A stretch of 64,000 nucleotides of DNA from Microbacterium sp. LWH7-1.2 (GTDB taxonomy: Bacteria > Actinomycetota > Actinomycetes > Actinomycetales > Microbacteriaceae): positions 62,001-126,000 of the forward strand of contig NZ_CP151637.1 in the NCBI RefSeq assembly GCF_038397755.1. The letters are read 5' to 3'. A model generated the notes under the pieces. It made no database searches. It was not told where the DNA came from and saw only the letters and a program-made list of their open reading frames with translations. This document shows, one piece after another, positions 8,230 to 19,071 of the stretch. The position numbers were made by a program, and so were the translations under genes. Numbering within the stretch: position 1 is the stretch's first letter; each line of letters starts with the position of its first letter.

Positions 8230-9243
8230 ATGCCCGACCACGGCAGGACTGGGTCCGCGGTGACGATGCGCGATGTCGCCAAGGTGGCCGGCGTCTCGGT
8301 GGCCACCGTGTCCCACGTCGTCAACGACAAACCCGGGGCGCGGATCGGCGACGACGCCCGTCGGCGTGTCCAAGAGGCCGTGGCCGCGCTCGGCTACCGG
8401 CCGAACGCGTTGGCGAAAACGCTCTCTCAGGGCACCTCCCGCTTCATCGGACTCGTGTCGGACGCGATCGCGACCACACCGTTCGCCGGTCAGATCATCC
8501 ACGGTGCCCAGAACGAGGCGTGGCGGCATGGTTACGTGCTCCTCGTCGCGGACACGGACGGGAACCGTGCCGCCGAGGACGAAGCGATCGCCATGATGCT
8601 CGAGCACCAGGTCCACGGCGTGCTCTACTCCAGCTGGTACCACCACGAGATCACCGTGCCCCCGGCGCTGCAGCAGACCGACACCGTGCTCGTCGACTGC
8701 TTCGCGACGGGCAGCGACCTTCCCGCGGTGGTTCCCGACGAGGAACAGGGCGGACGCGTCGCCACCGAGGAACTGATCGCAGCCGGTCACCGCCGCATCG
8801 CATTCATCAACACCACGACCCCTTCACCCGCCCAGACCGGCCGGCTTGCCGGGTACCGTGCGGCGTTGGAGGCAGCTGGGCTGCCGTATGACCCCGAGTT
8901 GACGCTCTTCGCCGCTCCTGAACAGGAGGGCGGGTACGCGGCGACCGGGTCGGTCGTCGCCGCACAGGTCACGGCGGTGTTCTGCCACAACGACCGGGTC
9001 GCCATGGGTCTGTACGACGGCCTCCGGGAGCGCGGGCTCCGGATCCCGGATGACATCGCCATCATGGGATTCGACAACCAGGACGTGATCGCCGCACACC
9101 TCCGCCCCCCGCTGTCGACGGTGGCGCTGCCGCACTACGAGCTCGGTGCAACAGCAGTGCGCGTCCTCCTCGGACTCGAGAAGGCGGACGGGGCGGGACC
9201 CTACCTCGTGACCTGCCCGCCGGTGCTGCGCCAGTCCGTCTGA
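8230..9243 (+). CDS. LacI-family transcriptional regulator of the fructan locus
   Basis: 337-residue repressor. The N-terminal helix-turn-helix (VAKVAGVSVATVSHVVND) and hinge (GYRPNALAKTL) are clear, followed by a periplasmic-binding-protein-like sensor domain (IAIMGFDNQDVIAAHLRPP near the end). ATG 8230 is preferred because GAAGGGG lies 5 nt upstream; GTG 8224, overlapping the permease stop, is the alternative. It is the last gene of the GH32-transporter operon and probably represses it through the two operator-like dyads at 3422-3480, with a fructose-derived inducer. The target assignment is inferred. Confidence 0.93.
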   Translation: MPDHGRTGSAVTMRDVAKVAGVSVATVSHVVNDKPGARIGDDARRRVQEAVAALGYRPNALAKTLSQGTSRFIGLVSDAIATTPFAGQIIHGAQNEAWRHGYVLLVADTDGNRAAEDEAIAMMLEHQVHGVLYSSWYHHEITVPPALQQTDTVLVDCFATGSDLPAVVPDEEQGGRVATEELIAAGHRRIAFINTTTPSPAQTGRLAGYRAALEAAGLPYDPELTLFAAPEQEGGYAATGSVVAAQVTAVFCHNDRVAMGLYDGLRERGLRIPDDIAIMGFDNQDVIAAHLRPPLSTVALPHYELGATAVRVLLGLEKADGAGPYLVTCPPVLRQSV

Positions 9244-9244
9244 A

Positions 9245-9265
9245 GCTCGGCGGCACGCGCCGAGC
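9245..9265 (+). terminator. Hairpin terminator after the LacI gene
   Basis: GCTCGGCG (9245-9252) and CGCCGAGC (9258-9265) form a perfect 8-bp stem with a 5-nt loop, starting 2 nt after the LacI stop codon. No T tract. It likely ends the GH32 operon. Confidence 0.65.
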
Positions 9266-9405
9266 GATGCGGGCGCACGCACACGGGGGATCGAGCGGCA
9301 CCGGTCGCCGTAGCCGTGGAGTCCGACCGTCAGCAGGACGATGACGTCACGTGAATTGTTCCTGGTGGAAACGGCTCCGAAACAGGGGATGGCCACCATG
9401 GAGAC

Positions 9406-10116
9406 ATGGAACCCCTGTCAGACAGCTGGACAGCGCCGCCCGCCGGAGGCCGCGTCGGTGCGGTGGACTACGTGCTGCGCGACCTCAGTGAGGCCATCGC
9501 CGCGGGCATCGCGCGCGTGGGGGATCGGCTGCCGTCCGAACAGGCGCTCGCTGCGCGGTACGGGGTCTCGCGGGCGGTCGTCCGTGAGGTGCTTCGCATC
9601 CTGGAGACGCGCGGGCTGACGGTGACGAGAACCGGGCGTGGCACCTTCGTCACCGCCACGGAACCGGCCGGCGATATGCGATTCGGCAGCTACTCGGCCG
9701 GGCACCTCATGGAGGCGCGGCCTCACATCGAGGTCGCTGCTGCGGCGCTTGCTGCGGTGCGGCGCAGCGAGGACCAGGTCACGGCGTTGCAGGAGCTGCA
9801 GGAGCAGATGGAGGCGGAAAAGGACCCCCAGAGGTGGGTCGATCTCGACGCTCGGCTTCATGCGGCGATCGCATCAGCGTCAGGGAACCCGGTGTTCGCC
9901 GACGTCCTGGAGAGCATCCGGTTGGCCCTCACGCAGCAGTCCAGTGTCATCAACCTCACGCCCGGTCGACGTCGCCACAGCGACGCCGAGCACCGGGCGA
10001 TCATCGCCGCGATCGCGCGCGGATCGGTGGAAGAGGCAGAGGACAGCATGGGCTACCACCTCGACCAGGTGAAGGAGGTCCTGCTCAGCATCACGATGCT
10101 CGACGAGCGGCGCTGA
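9406..10116 (+). CDS. GntR-family regulator with FCD domain
   Basis: DNA-binding regulator of 236 residues. The N-terminal winged helix includes [30 protein letters not shown], and the C-terminal helical FCD domain carries the metal/ligand-binding pattern typical of FadR-type proteins ([17 protein letters not shown], then HRAIIAAI and a last His in MGYHLDQV). It is followed at 59 nt by an amino-acid permease that it probably controls. A GTTCC-N5-GAAAC imperfect dyad at 9358-9372 upstream is a candidate operator. The ribosome site is weak, so the start is less certain than the identity. Confidence 0.88.
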   Translation: MEPLSDSWTAPPAGGRVGAVDYVLRDLSEAIAAGIARVGDRLPSEQALAARYGVSRAVVREVLRILETRGLTVTRTGRGTFVTATEPAGDMRFGSYSAGHLMEARPHIEVAAAALAAVRRSEDQVTALQELQEQMEAEKDPQRWVDLDARLHAAIASASGNPVFADVLESIRLALTQQSSVINLTPGRRRHSDAEHRAIIAAIARGSVEEAEDSMGYHLDQVKEVLLSITMLDERR

Positions 10117-10174
10117 AGGAGTCGCCCTTTGCCGAGTGGTCCCCTCGTGCACCACCCTCCGAAAGGCAAGTGTC

Positions 10175-11746
10175 ATGACCGACAATCACCCCGTCGCCAA
10201 GATGGATCCCGAGGACGCCCTCGAAAACGATCGCGAACTCACCGGTGACCGCGCTGAAGCCGTCCAGGACTTCTCCAGTGAGGACGCCGGCTACCACAAG
10301 GCCCTGCGGCCCCGCCAGATCCAGATGATCGCGATCGGCGGCGCCATCGGCACCGGCCTGTTCATGGGCGCCGGCGGTCGCCTCGCGTCCAGCGGCCCGG
10401 CCCTGATCCTGGTCTACGCCGTCTGCGGCTTCTTCGCCTTCCTCATCCTCCGCGCCCTCGGCGAGCTGGTTCTGCATCGCCCGTCGTCCGGGTCGTTCGT
10501 CTCATACGCGCGGGAGTTCTACGGGGAGAAGCTCGCGTTCGGTGCGGGCTGGATGTACTTCCTGAACTGGGCGATGACCTCGATCGTCGACGTCACCGCC
10601 GCGGCTCTGTACGTGAACTTCTGGGCCCAGTACTGGGAACCGCTGCAGCAGATCCCGCAATGGGTGATCGCGCTGGTCGCGCTGGTCGTGGTGCTGTCCC
10701 TGAACCTCGTGAGCGTCAAGCTGTTCGGCGAGATGGAGTTCTGGTTCGCGCTCATCAAGGTCGCCGCGCTCGTGATCTTCCTCATCGTGGGCACGTGCTT
10801 CATCGTCTTCAACGGGGCGACCGATGTCGGCCCGACCGGCTTCACCGTGATCGCCGAGAACGGCGGCATGTTCCCGATGGGATTCATCGCACCCCTCCTT
10901 GCGATCTCGGGGGTGGTGTTCGCCTATGCGGGCATCGAGCTGGTCGGGACCGCGGCCGGAGAGACGGCGAATCCCGCGAAGGTGATGCCGAAGGCGATCA
11001 ACACCGTCGTGCTGCGGATCGCGATCTTCTACGTCGGATCGATCCTGCTGCTGTCGCTGCTGCTGCCGTTCGACGTGTACCAGGCGGGCCAGTCCCCGTT
11101 CGTGACGTTCTTCTCCCACATCGGGTCTCCCGAAGCCGGAGCCATCGCGGGATCGGTGATGAACTTCGTCGTCCTCACCGCCGCGCTGTCGAGCCTGAAC
11201 GCGGGCCTGTACTCCACCGGCCGCATCCTGCGGTCCATGTCGGTCAACGGCTCCGCGCCGGCGTTCACCGCCGCCATGAGTAAGAACGGCGTCCCTTACG
11301 GAGGCATCCTGCTCACCGCGGTGATCACGCTCGCCGGCGTCGGCATCAACGCGCTGTGGCCGTCGCAGGCGTTCGAGATCGTCCTGGAGATCTCCGCGCT
11401 CGGGATCATCGGCGGCTGGGCGACAATCATCCTCTGCCAGCTGAAGCTGCAGCGGTGGGCGAAGCAGAGGAAGGTCGTCCGTCCCGCGTTCCGGCTCTTC
11501 GGGGCGCCGTTCACCTCCTACCTGACGCTTGCGTTCCTCGCGTTCGTGCTCGTCACCATGGCGTTCTCGGAAACGGGGCGCTGGGTGCTCGCGTCCCTGG
11601 TCGTGCTGATCCCCGCCCTTATCGTCGGGTGGTTCGCCGCACGCGGCAAGATCCAGGCCGCCGCCCGCGCGCGCGAGGGCTACACCGGCACCCACCCCGT
11701 CATCGCCACGCGACCCGCCGAGGATGCGCTGCGACGCCGCCATTGA
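10175..11746 (+). CDS. Amino acid permease (APC superfamily, AnsP/GabP/CycA type)
   Basis: Proton-coupled importer of 523 residues with about 12 membrane helices. The opening block [19 protein letters not shown] and the following [16 protein letters not shown] are diagnostic for amino-acid permeases of the AAT group. A 45-residue acidic N-terminal tail precedes the membrane part. ATG 10175 has a GAAAGG ribosome site. The substrate could be asparagine, GABA, serine/glycine or similar; sequence alone does not decide. The preceding GntR/FCD gene suggests induction by an amino acid or its breakdown product. Confidence 0.92.
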   Translation: MTDNHPVAKMDPEDALENDRELTGDRAEAVQDFSSEDAGYHKALRPRQIQMIAIGGAIGTGLFMGAGGRLASSGPALILVYAVCGFFAFLILRALGELVLHRPSSGSFVSYAREFYGEKLAFGAGWMYFLNWAMTSIVDVTAAALYVNFWAQYWEPLQQIPQWVIALVALVVVLSLNLVSVKLFGEMEFWFALIKVAALVIFLIVGTCFIVFNGATDVGPTGFTVIAENGGMFPMGFIAPLLAISGVVFAYAGIELVGTAAGETANPAKVMPKAINTVVLRIAIFYVGSILLLSLLLPFDVYQAGQSPFVTFFSHIGSPEAGAIAGSVMNFVVLTAALSSLNAGLYSTGRILRSMSVNGSAPAFTAAMSKNGVPYGGILLTAVITLAGVGINALWPSQAFEIVLEISALGIIGGWATIILCQLKLQRWAKQRKVVRPAFRLFGAPFTSYLTLAFLAFVLVTMAFSETGRWVLASLVVLIPALIVGWFAARGKIQAAARAREGYTGTHPVIATRPAEDALRRRH

Positions 11747-11758
11747 GCAGCCGAAGGA

Positions 11759-11789
11759 GGACGGATGCTGCGGCCCGCGGCATCCGTCC
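11759..11789 (+). terminator. Terminator hairpin after the amino acid permease
   Basis: GGACGGATGC (11759-11768) pairs with GCATCCGTCC (11780-11789) over 10 perfect base pairs, and the inner CGG/CCG pairs extend the stem. CCCATCGCTTTC follows. The arms contain the GGATGC motif that recurs across the window. Confidence 0.8.
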
Positions 11790-12166
11790 CCCATCGCTTT
11801 CTGCAACCCGCCCCCATCAGCCGTTCGCTCGACCGGTGTCTGCGGGCTGGTGAACCCGATCCAGATACCCGCGCGAACTCGCGTAATAGATCCCCTGGCG
11901 CGGTGTCTCTTCAGTGGGGGAGCGCCGGAGCCCCGGTCCGGCACCCCGGCCGTGGGTCCCGAGCTCGCGGCTACCGGGGGTGCCGGCATTCTCGCGTCGG
12001 CCCCCCCGGTCAATCCCGGAGGCGACCCCATCGGCGTGCACCGGCATGCCGGGCGATTTCCCGCCGAACAGGTGACACGGGGCGCCCGCGTTCCTACAGT
12101 TGAGTCACGATGCCGAGGCTGGGGGAGTCCGGCGTCCACGACGCATGCGGTGGAAGAGGAGTTGCC
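11790..12166 (+). other. Intergenic region and long leader before the collagen-like gene
   Basis: No credible gene lies in these 377 bases: open frames here lack family features and start signals. The stretch is GC-rich with several small inverted segments. A candidate -10 TACAGT at about 12096 would give a leader of about 60 nt. The ribosome site GAAGAGGAG sits just before GTG 12167. Confidence 0.5.
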
Positions 12167-12847
12167 GTGGTCCAGGACGTGCCATCGACCGAGGATCCCG
12201 AGCCGGCGCCTGCGAGCGCACACGCTGCACCGCCGGTGACCCGCGGCACCCTCGTGTGGTTCGGTCTCGGCTTCGTGCTCCTGTCGTTCTTCGCCGCCTT
12301 CCTCGGATCGTGGCTCGCGCGGTCGGTCGACACCGCCACGCCTGCTCCCGCGCCCGAGCCCTCGGCGTCGGCCACGGCGTCGCCGGAGTATGAGGACGTG
12401 CTCGCCGAGATCCTGCCAGCCGGGTCGGCGGTGCGCGCCGGGTCCGGAGCGCCCGAGGAGGGCAAGGGCTACGAGGGGGACGTCTACATCGACATCCTCA
12501 ACGCCGATGTGTACCTCCTCCAGGACGGCGCGTGGACGGTGGTGGGCAACATCCGCGAGGCGGCGGCGGAGAACCTCACGGGGGAGCAGGGTCCGGCGGG
12601 CGCACAGGGTTCCCAGGGCGAGCAGGGAGCGCAGGGTGAGCCCGGCGCGCAGGGCCCGAGCGGCGCGCCGGGTGCGCCGGGGACGCAGGTGGTGCTCGGC
12701 ACGTCCGCGCCCGACGACGACACCTGCACCGCTGACGGTGACGTGTTCATCGACACGGCGGCCGTCGAGTTCTACGAGTGCAGCGACGGCGCGTGGGTGC
12801 TGTTCGGCCCGGCAGAGCCCGAGCCGACCCCGGTCGTCGGCGGGTAG
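12167..12847 (+). CDS. Membrane-anchored collagen-like protein with two matching flanking modules
   Basis: 226 residues, with GTG 12167 chosen for the GAAGAGGAG site upstream. Residues 1-27 are a short cytoplasmic tail rich in Pro/Ala, 28-49 a single transmembrane helix, 55-72 a Pro/Ala/Ser linker, and 139-172 eleven uninterrupted Gly-X-Y triplets, i.e. a bacterial collagen triple-helix segment. On either side lies one copy of a related module: residues 104-128 (GDVYID ... DGAWTVVG) and 191-214 (GDVFID ... DGAWVLFG); the second contains two Cys. The protein probably trimerises outside the membrane. Partner and role are unknown. It is convergent with the methyltransferase gene, with 12 nt between stops. 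Confidence 0.85.
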   Translation: MVQDVPSTEDPEPAPASAHAAPPVTRGTLVWFGLGFVLLSFFAAFLGSWLARSVDTATPAPAPEPSASATASPEYEDVLAEILPAGSAVRAGSGAPEEGKGYEGDVYIDILNADVYLLQDGAWTVVGNIREAAAENLTGEQGPAGAQGSQGEQGAQGEPGAQGPSGAPGAPGTQVVLGTSAPDDDTCTADGDVFIDTAAVEFYECSDGAWVLFGPAEPEPTPVVGG

Positions 12848-12859
12848 GCGCCGGGTGCG

Positions 12860-13963
12860 TCAGCGGCGCGTCGACGCCGTCACGGTGAACTTGGCGTTGC
12901 GTGCGATCTGCCGCGTGGGGCCGACCGTGCGCTCGAGCGCCGGACGATAGCGCAGTCCGGAGTTCCACACCGCCCGCAGTTCGCCGCCGGGGCGCAGCAC
13001 GCGGGCAGCCTCCGCGAACATCCGCGGAGCGATGGCGTCGTGCACCGCGGACCCCGAGTGGAACGGCGGGTTCAGCGCGATGAAGGTCGCGCTCGCGTCC
13101 GGCTGCGCGCCGAGCATGTCGTCGCGGACGACCTGGATGCGGTCGGCGACGCCGTTCGCCTCAGCGGTCGCCTGCGCGGACGCGACCGCGGCCGCGGACT
13201 GGTCGCACGCGAGCACGCGGAGAGACGGATGCCGCAGCGCCAGCGCCGCCGCGACCACCCCGGTCCCGCACGCGAAGTCGATGGCCGCGTCGTCGGCGAG
13301 CGAGGGCAGGTGCTCCAGCAGGAACCTCGTCCCGATGTCGATCGACGCCCCGGCGAACGCCCCGCCGTAAGCGCAGACGACGATCCCGTCGTGTGTCGCC
13401 CGGCTCGGGACCGGGTCACGGCCGTCGTGGGGCTCGCGGGCGATGAGCACGCGGGACTTCTGGCGGGCGTGGGTGACGTCGAGGCGGGCGAACTGCTCGC
13501 GCAGCACGTCGTTCATGGCGAGCGTCATGTGCTTCACACGGCCACCGGCGAACACGACGACATCGGGCGCGGCGTACGCGGCGATCAGCCCCGCGATGTC
13601 GCGCAGCGCGTCGAGCGACCTCGGCAGCCGCAGCAGCACGACGCGTGCGCCGCGCAGCAGCTCGGGCGCCAGCGGCAGCGACGCGAACGCGTCGCCGAGC
13701 CCGAAGCGCTCCGAGTTCGCCGCGAGAGCGCGTTCGCCGGTGAGCGGGTCCTGATGGACACGGATGCCGCGACCGCCGTCCGCGGCCGCGCTCAGCGTCA
13801 GCGCGCCGTAGCCGTCGCCGATCACCACCAGCCCGCCGTCGGTCGCCGTCGACCGAGCGGTCGCGGATTCGTCGAGGAGCAGCCGGTCCGCAGCATCCGC
13901 CGCCACGAGGTCGGAAGCCTCCACATCGGGCCACCGGCGGAGGCCGTCGAACGAGAAGGTCAC
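12860..13963 (-). CDS. RsmC/RlmG-like rRNA guanine methyltransferase
   Basis: Class I SAM-dependent methyltransferase of 367 residues with the two-domain size of RsmC/RlmG (16S G1207 or 23S G1835 N2-methylation). The C-terminal catalytic half has motif I DFACGTG (about residues 229-235) and the catalytic NPPFH motif (about 298-302), diagnostic of N-methyl transfer to a base. The N-terminal half is a degenerate methyltransferase fold without these motifs, as expected. GTG 13963 is favoured; longer in-frame versions begin with low-complexity sequence. Whether it acts on 16S or 23S rRNA cannot be told. Confidence 0.82.
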   Translation of the reverse strand: MTFSFDGLRRWPDVEASDLVAADAADRLLLDESATARSTATDGGLVVIGDGYGALTLSAAADGGRGIRVHQDPLTGERALAANSERFGLGDAFASLPLAPELLRGARVVLLRLPRSLDALRDIAGLIAAYAAPDVVVFAGGRVKHMTLAMNDVLREQFARLDVTHARQKSRVLIAREPHDGRDPVPSRATHDGIVVCAYGGAFAGASIDIGTRFLLEHLPSLADDAAIDFACGTGVVAAALALRHPSLRVLACDQSAAAVASAQATAEANGVADRIQVVRDDMLGAQPDASATFIALNPPFHSGSAVHDAIAPRMFAEAARVLRPGGELRAVWNSGLRYRPALERTVGPTRQIARNAKFTVTASTRR

Positions 13964-14053
13964 CGTCCCACGGTAGCCGGGCGGGTGGCGTCCGCTTCCC
14001 GGAACAGCGGGCGAATGCGTGCCGTCCTGCGGCAGCGGGACTAGCATTCAACG

Positions 14054-14473
14054 GTGCCAGACCGTGCGTTCAGTCCCGTCATCTCGCTGCTGACCGTGGC
14101 TGCCGTCTGGGACGCGCACCTCGGCGCGCAGCTGCGCGACCTCGGACTCACGACCCGGAAGTACGGACTCCTCGCCCACATCGACGCGACGCCCGGCATC
14201 TCGTTCAGCGAGCTCGCGCGCCGCTCGCAGATCACCGTACAGTCTGCGCACACCGCGGTGCAGACCCTCGTCGCCGACGGGCTCGTCGCGGACGCCACGA
14301 GGCACGCGGGCGCGGCCTCCGATCTGCGGGTCACCGAGCGGGGGAGCGAGGTGCTGCAGGCGGCCGAGCAGCGGCTGGCGGCGCTCGACGCGGGACTGGC
14401 CGCGGGGGCGCCGGAACTAGCCAGCGCGCTGGAGGGTCTGCATGAGCAGCCGTTCGGGCTGGCCCCCGAGTAG
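14054..14473 (+). CDS. MarR-family transcriptional regulator
   Basis: 139-residue winged-helix regulator. The wHTH core (GLTTRKYGLLAHIDATPGIS, then FSELARRSQITVQSAHTAVQ) and the helix after the wing (VTERGSEVLQAAEQRLAALD) fit MarR architecture. The start is GTG 14054, preceded at 6 nt by a -10-like TAGCAT (14042-14047), so the mRNA may be leaderless. It is divergent from the methyltransferase and lies 63 nt before a small membrane protein that has a tandem operator in its promoter; it is a candidate binder of that operator. Confidence 0.85.
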   Translation: MPDRAFSPVISLLTVAAVWDAHLGAQLRDLGLTTRKYGLLAHIDATPGISFSELARRSQITVQSAHTAVQTLVADGLVADATRHAGAASDLRVTERGSEVLQAAEQRLAALDAGLAAGAPELASALEGLHEQPFGLAPE

Positions 14474-14498
14474 ACCGTGAGCGCGGGGCCGGCGAACC

Positions 14499-14533
14499 TT
14501 CAGAAAGCCTGAAGCAGTTTCAGTTACGCTGAA
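14499..14533 (+). promoter_or_regulatory. Tandem operator: two TTCAG-N5-CTGAA dyads, 20 bp apart
   Basis: TTCAG at 14499 and 14519 and CTGAA at 14509 and 14529 form two perfect inverted repeats, each with a 5-nt spacer, so half-sites alternate exactly every 10 bp on one DNA face. The second dyad covers a possible -10 TACGCT (14525-14530), 6 nt before GTG 14537. Binding would block transcription of the DUF3817 gene. The binding protein is unknown; the adjacent MarR protein is the simplest guess. Confidence 0.72.
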
Positions 14534-14536
14534 GGT

Positions 14537-15001
14537 GTGTTCCGCAACCCCCACACCCTGTTCCGCGCGCTCGCGATCCTCGAGGCGATCTCGTGGACCC
14601 TACTCATCGCCGGCCTCATCCTCCGCGCCGCCACCGACTGGGCGCTCGGCGTCACGATCGGCGGCGGCATCCACGGCTTCATCTTCCTGTCATACGGCGC
14701 GACCGTGGTCCTCGTCGCCCTCAACAACCGCTGGCGTGTCGGGCCGACGGTGCTCGCGCTCGTGAGCGCCGTCATCCCGTACGCCACGATCCCCGCAGAG
14801 GTGTGGCTCCAGCGCAGCGGTCGGCTCGCCGGCGCGTGGCGGCTCGAAGCCACCGAGGACCCGCGCGACGGCACGTGGTACGACCGGCTCATGCGCTGGT
14901 TCCTGCGGCGGCCCTGGGTGCTCGGCGCGCTGATCGCCCTCGCCGTCGTGCTCCTTTTCGTCGTGCTGCTCATCCTCGGTCCGCCCGGCGGGCGGGACTG
15001 A
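14537..15001 (+). CDS. DUF3817-domain membrane protein
   Basis: 154 residues with four or five hydrophobic segments. The conserved DUF3817 opening (LFRALAILEAISWTLLIAGL) and the central GGGIHGFIFLSYG are clear; the last helix ends in a short polar tail. Function of the family is unknown; it is a common small membrane protein of actinobacteria. GTG 14537 has no usable ribosome site and is probably the first base of the transcript. Expression is presumably controlled by the tandem TTCAG/CTGAA operator directly before it. Confidence 0.85.
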   Translation: MFRNPHTLFRALAILEAISWTLLIAGLILRAATDWALGVTIGGGIHGFIFLSYGATVVLVALNNRWRVGPTVLALVSAVIPYATIPAEVWLQRSGRLAGAWRLEATEDPRDGTWYDRLMRWFLRRPWVLGALIALAVVLLFVVLLILGPPGGRD

Positions 15002-15015
15002 CCGCCCGCGCCCTC

Positions 15016-15044
15016 GGCCGCCCCCCTCTCGAGGGGGGGCGGCC
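15016..15044. terminator. Bidirectional GC-rich terminator
   Basis: GGCCGCCCCCCTC (15016 onward) folds against GAGGGGGGGCGGCC (ending 15044). It lies between the convergent DUF3817 and VOC genes and can serve both strands. Confidence 0.75.
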
Positions 15045-15080
15045 GGGTCGCATCAGGGTCGTCGACGGCGGATGCGAGGG

Positions 15081-15452
15081 TCAGCGCCAGGCGGGCAGCT
15101 GTTGCAGCGTCCAGGTGTTGCCGTCGGGGTCGTCGAACTGCACGAACCGGCCCCAGTCCTGCTCGTCGACGCCGCGCCCCTCGACGCCGTTGGCGCGCAG
15201 GTGTGACAGGGCCTCGTCGGCGTCGGGCACCACGACCTGGATGGTGTTCTGCTGTCCGGGTGCGAGGGTGTTGCCGAGCCCGGTCCCGAAGGCGATGGAG
15301 CAGGCTGAACCGGGCGGAGTCATCTGCACGAAGCGGAGCCCCTCGACAGGCGTCTGGTCGTGGTCGGCATGGAAGCCGATCCGCTCGTAGAACTCCTTCG
15401 CCCGGTCGACGTCGGACACCGGCACGTGGATGAGCTCGATCTTCCAGTCCAT
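15081..15452 (-). CDS. VOC (glyoxalase/bleomycin-resistance) superfamily protein
   Basis: 123 residues with the paired beta-alpha-beta-beta-beta pattern of the vicinal-oxygen-chelate fold: IELIHVPVSDVDRAKEFYER at the N-terminus and VQFDDPDGNTWTLQQ near the C-terminus, the latter holding a typical metal-ligand region. ATG 15452 has an AGGGAGAA ribosome site; the frame stays open upstream but that part runs into the HAIR elements. The substrate is unknown; many relatives are annotated only as glyoxalase-like. It is divergent from the ClpC-like gene. Confidence 0.85.
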   Translation of the reverse strand: MDWKIELIHVPVSDVDRAKEFYERIGFHADHDQTPVEGLRFVQMTPPGSACSIAFGTGLGNTLAPGQQNTIQVVVPDADEALSHLRANGVEGRGVDEQDWGRFVQFDDPDGNTWTLQQLPAWR

Positions 15453-15566
15453 GGTTCTCCCTCTTCTTCGATGTGGATCCCCCACGCTCACGCTACGCCC
15501 CGGGTCGGACACCCGCCGACGCGGATCCGGCACAGCGGGGAATACCTCTGCCGCGAAGCGGTTGAA

Positions 15567-15615
15567 CTTGACAATGCCTGTATCAAGTTTAAAACTTGAT
15601 GCCGGTTCACTCAAG
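15567..15615 (+). promoter_or_regulatory. Two HAIR (HspR-binding) elements before the Clp ATPase
   Basis: HAIR has the form CTTGAGT-N7-ACTCAAG, i.e. CTTGA-N11-TCAAG. Two matches are present: CTTGA 15567-15571 with TCAAG 15583-15587, and CTTGA 15595-15599 with TCAAG 15611-15615. The second keeps ACTCAAG in its right half. They are 28 bp apart, and the middle half-sites also form a near-palindrome around TTTAAA. In actinobacteria HspR binds HAIR to repress dnaK and clpB until heat shock, so this gene is probably HspR-controlled. Confidence 0.85.
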
Positions 15616-15629
15616 TTTCAGGAGACGGA

Positions 15630-18188
<2,559 letters not shown>

Positions 18189-18200
18189 CCGATCCCCTCA

Positions 18201-18233
18201 AGAGGCGCCGTGCCGTCTGGGCACGGCGCCTCT
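18201..18233. terminator. Bidirectional terminator between Clp and DUF72 genes
   Basis: AGAGGCGCCGTGCC (18201-18214) pairs perfectly with 18220-18233 around a 5-nt loop. It lies between convergent genes, 13 nt after the Clp stop. Confidence 0.85.
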
Positions 18234-18240
18234 CGATGTG

Positions 18241-18960
18241 TCAGGGCTGCAGCATCCGTTTCAGCGCGCGCGCGTTGCGTACCGCGTTGCCGCCGCCGTC
18301 GTTGTTGAAGTAGGCGTGCACCTCGTGGCCGTCGCGCTCCCAATCGCGGATGCGCTCAGACCACCAGCCGAGGTCGTCGTCGGAGTACGAGCCGCCGTAA
18401 AGGTGCTCGGGATCGGGGCCGTGCAGGCGCACGTAGACGAGCGGCGCAGTGGCGCGCAGGATGCACGGCAGATGGGCGCCGCTCATGATGCAGTACGCCG
18501 CGCCGTGGCGCTCGAGGATCGAGAAGACGGCCTCGTCGGTCCAGGACGGATGCCGGAACTCGATGGCCGGCCGCGTCCATTCCGGCAGCGCGGACAGGAA
18601 GTAGTCCAGCCGTGCGTCGTCGCGCTCCAGGCCCGGATGCAGCTGGACGATGAGAGGTCCACGGCGGCCGCGGAGCTCGTGGAGCCCGCGTGTCACGCGC
18701 TCGATCCACACCTCCGGCTCGAGCAGCCGCCGGGCGTGGGTCAGACCGCGCGGGGCTTTCACCGCCATCTCGAAGCCCTCCGGCAGGCGCTCGCGCCAGG
18801 CGGCGAAGCGCGCGTCGGCCGGCCAGCGGTAGAAGCTGCCGTTGAGCTCGACGACGTCGAACTCGACGAGGTACTCATCCAGCCAGCGGCTCTGCGGGCC
18901 GTGGTACAGCACGCCTCGCCAGTGCGGGTAGACCCAGCCGGATGTTCCGATGCGCGCCAT
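18241..18960 (-). CDS. DUF72 domain-containing protein
   Basis: 239 residues with the TIM-barrel-like DUF72 signature: an opening IGTSGWVYPHWRGVLY, the strand-4 segment VVELNGSFYRWP, KAPRGLTHARRL and a late YVRLHGPDPEHLYGG. Family members are widespread and their biochemical activity is not established. ATG 18960 is the natural start. It is convergent with the Clp gene across a bidirectional terminator and divergent from the LLM-oxidoreductase operon. Confidence 0.88.
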   Translation of the reverse strand: MARIGTSGWVYPHWRGVLYHGPQSRWLDEYLVEFDVVELNGSFYRWPADARFAAWRERLPEGFEMAVKAPRGLTHARRLLEPEVWIERVTRGLHELRGRRGPLIVQLHPGLERDDARLDYFLSALPEWTRPAIEFRHPSWTDEAVFSILERHGAAYCIMSGAHLPCILRATAPLVYVRLHGPDPEHLYGGSYSDDDLGWWSERIRDWERDGHEVHAYFNNDGGGNAVRNARALKRMLQP

Positions 18961-19071
18961 GGCTCCAGCGTGGTCGACGAGACGGCCGGGGCGAAGGGGT
19001 TGCGTGGGGGCGAGGTGCGCGTTAGCCCACGGCGGCGTGCGCGTGTCGGCGGGCGCTGACAGAGTGGGTGC

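Noticed and set aside
10502..12223. 573-codon minus-strand open frame opposite the amino acid permease
   Set aside because: Composition is that of an antisense shadow (Arg/Asp/Gly-rich, no hydrophobic core), and it crosses a terminator.
15453..15614. N-terminal extension of the VOC protein
   Set aside because: It would run through both HAIR elements, and ATG 15452 has a good ribosome site and family-like start.
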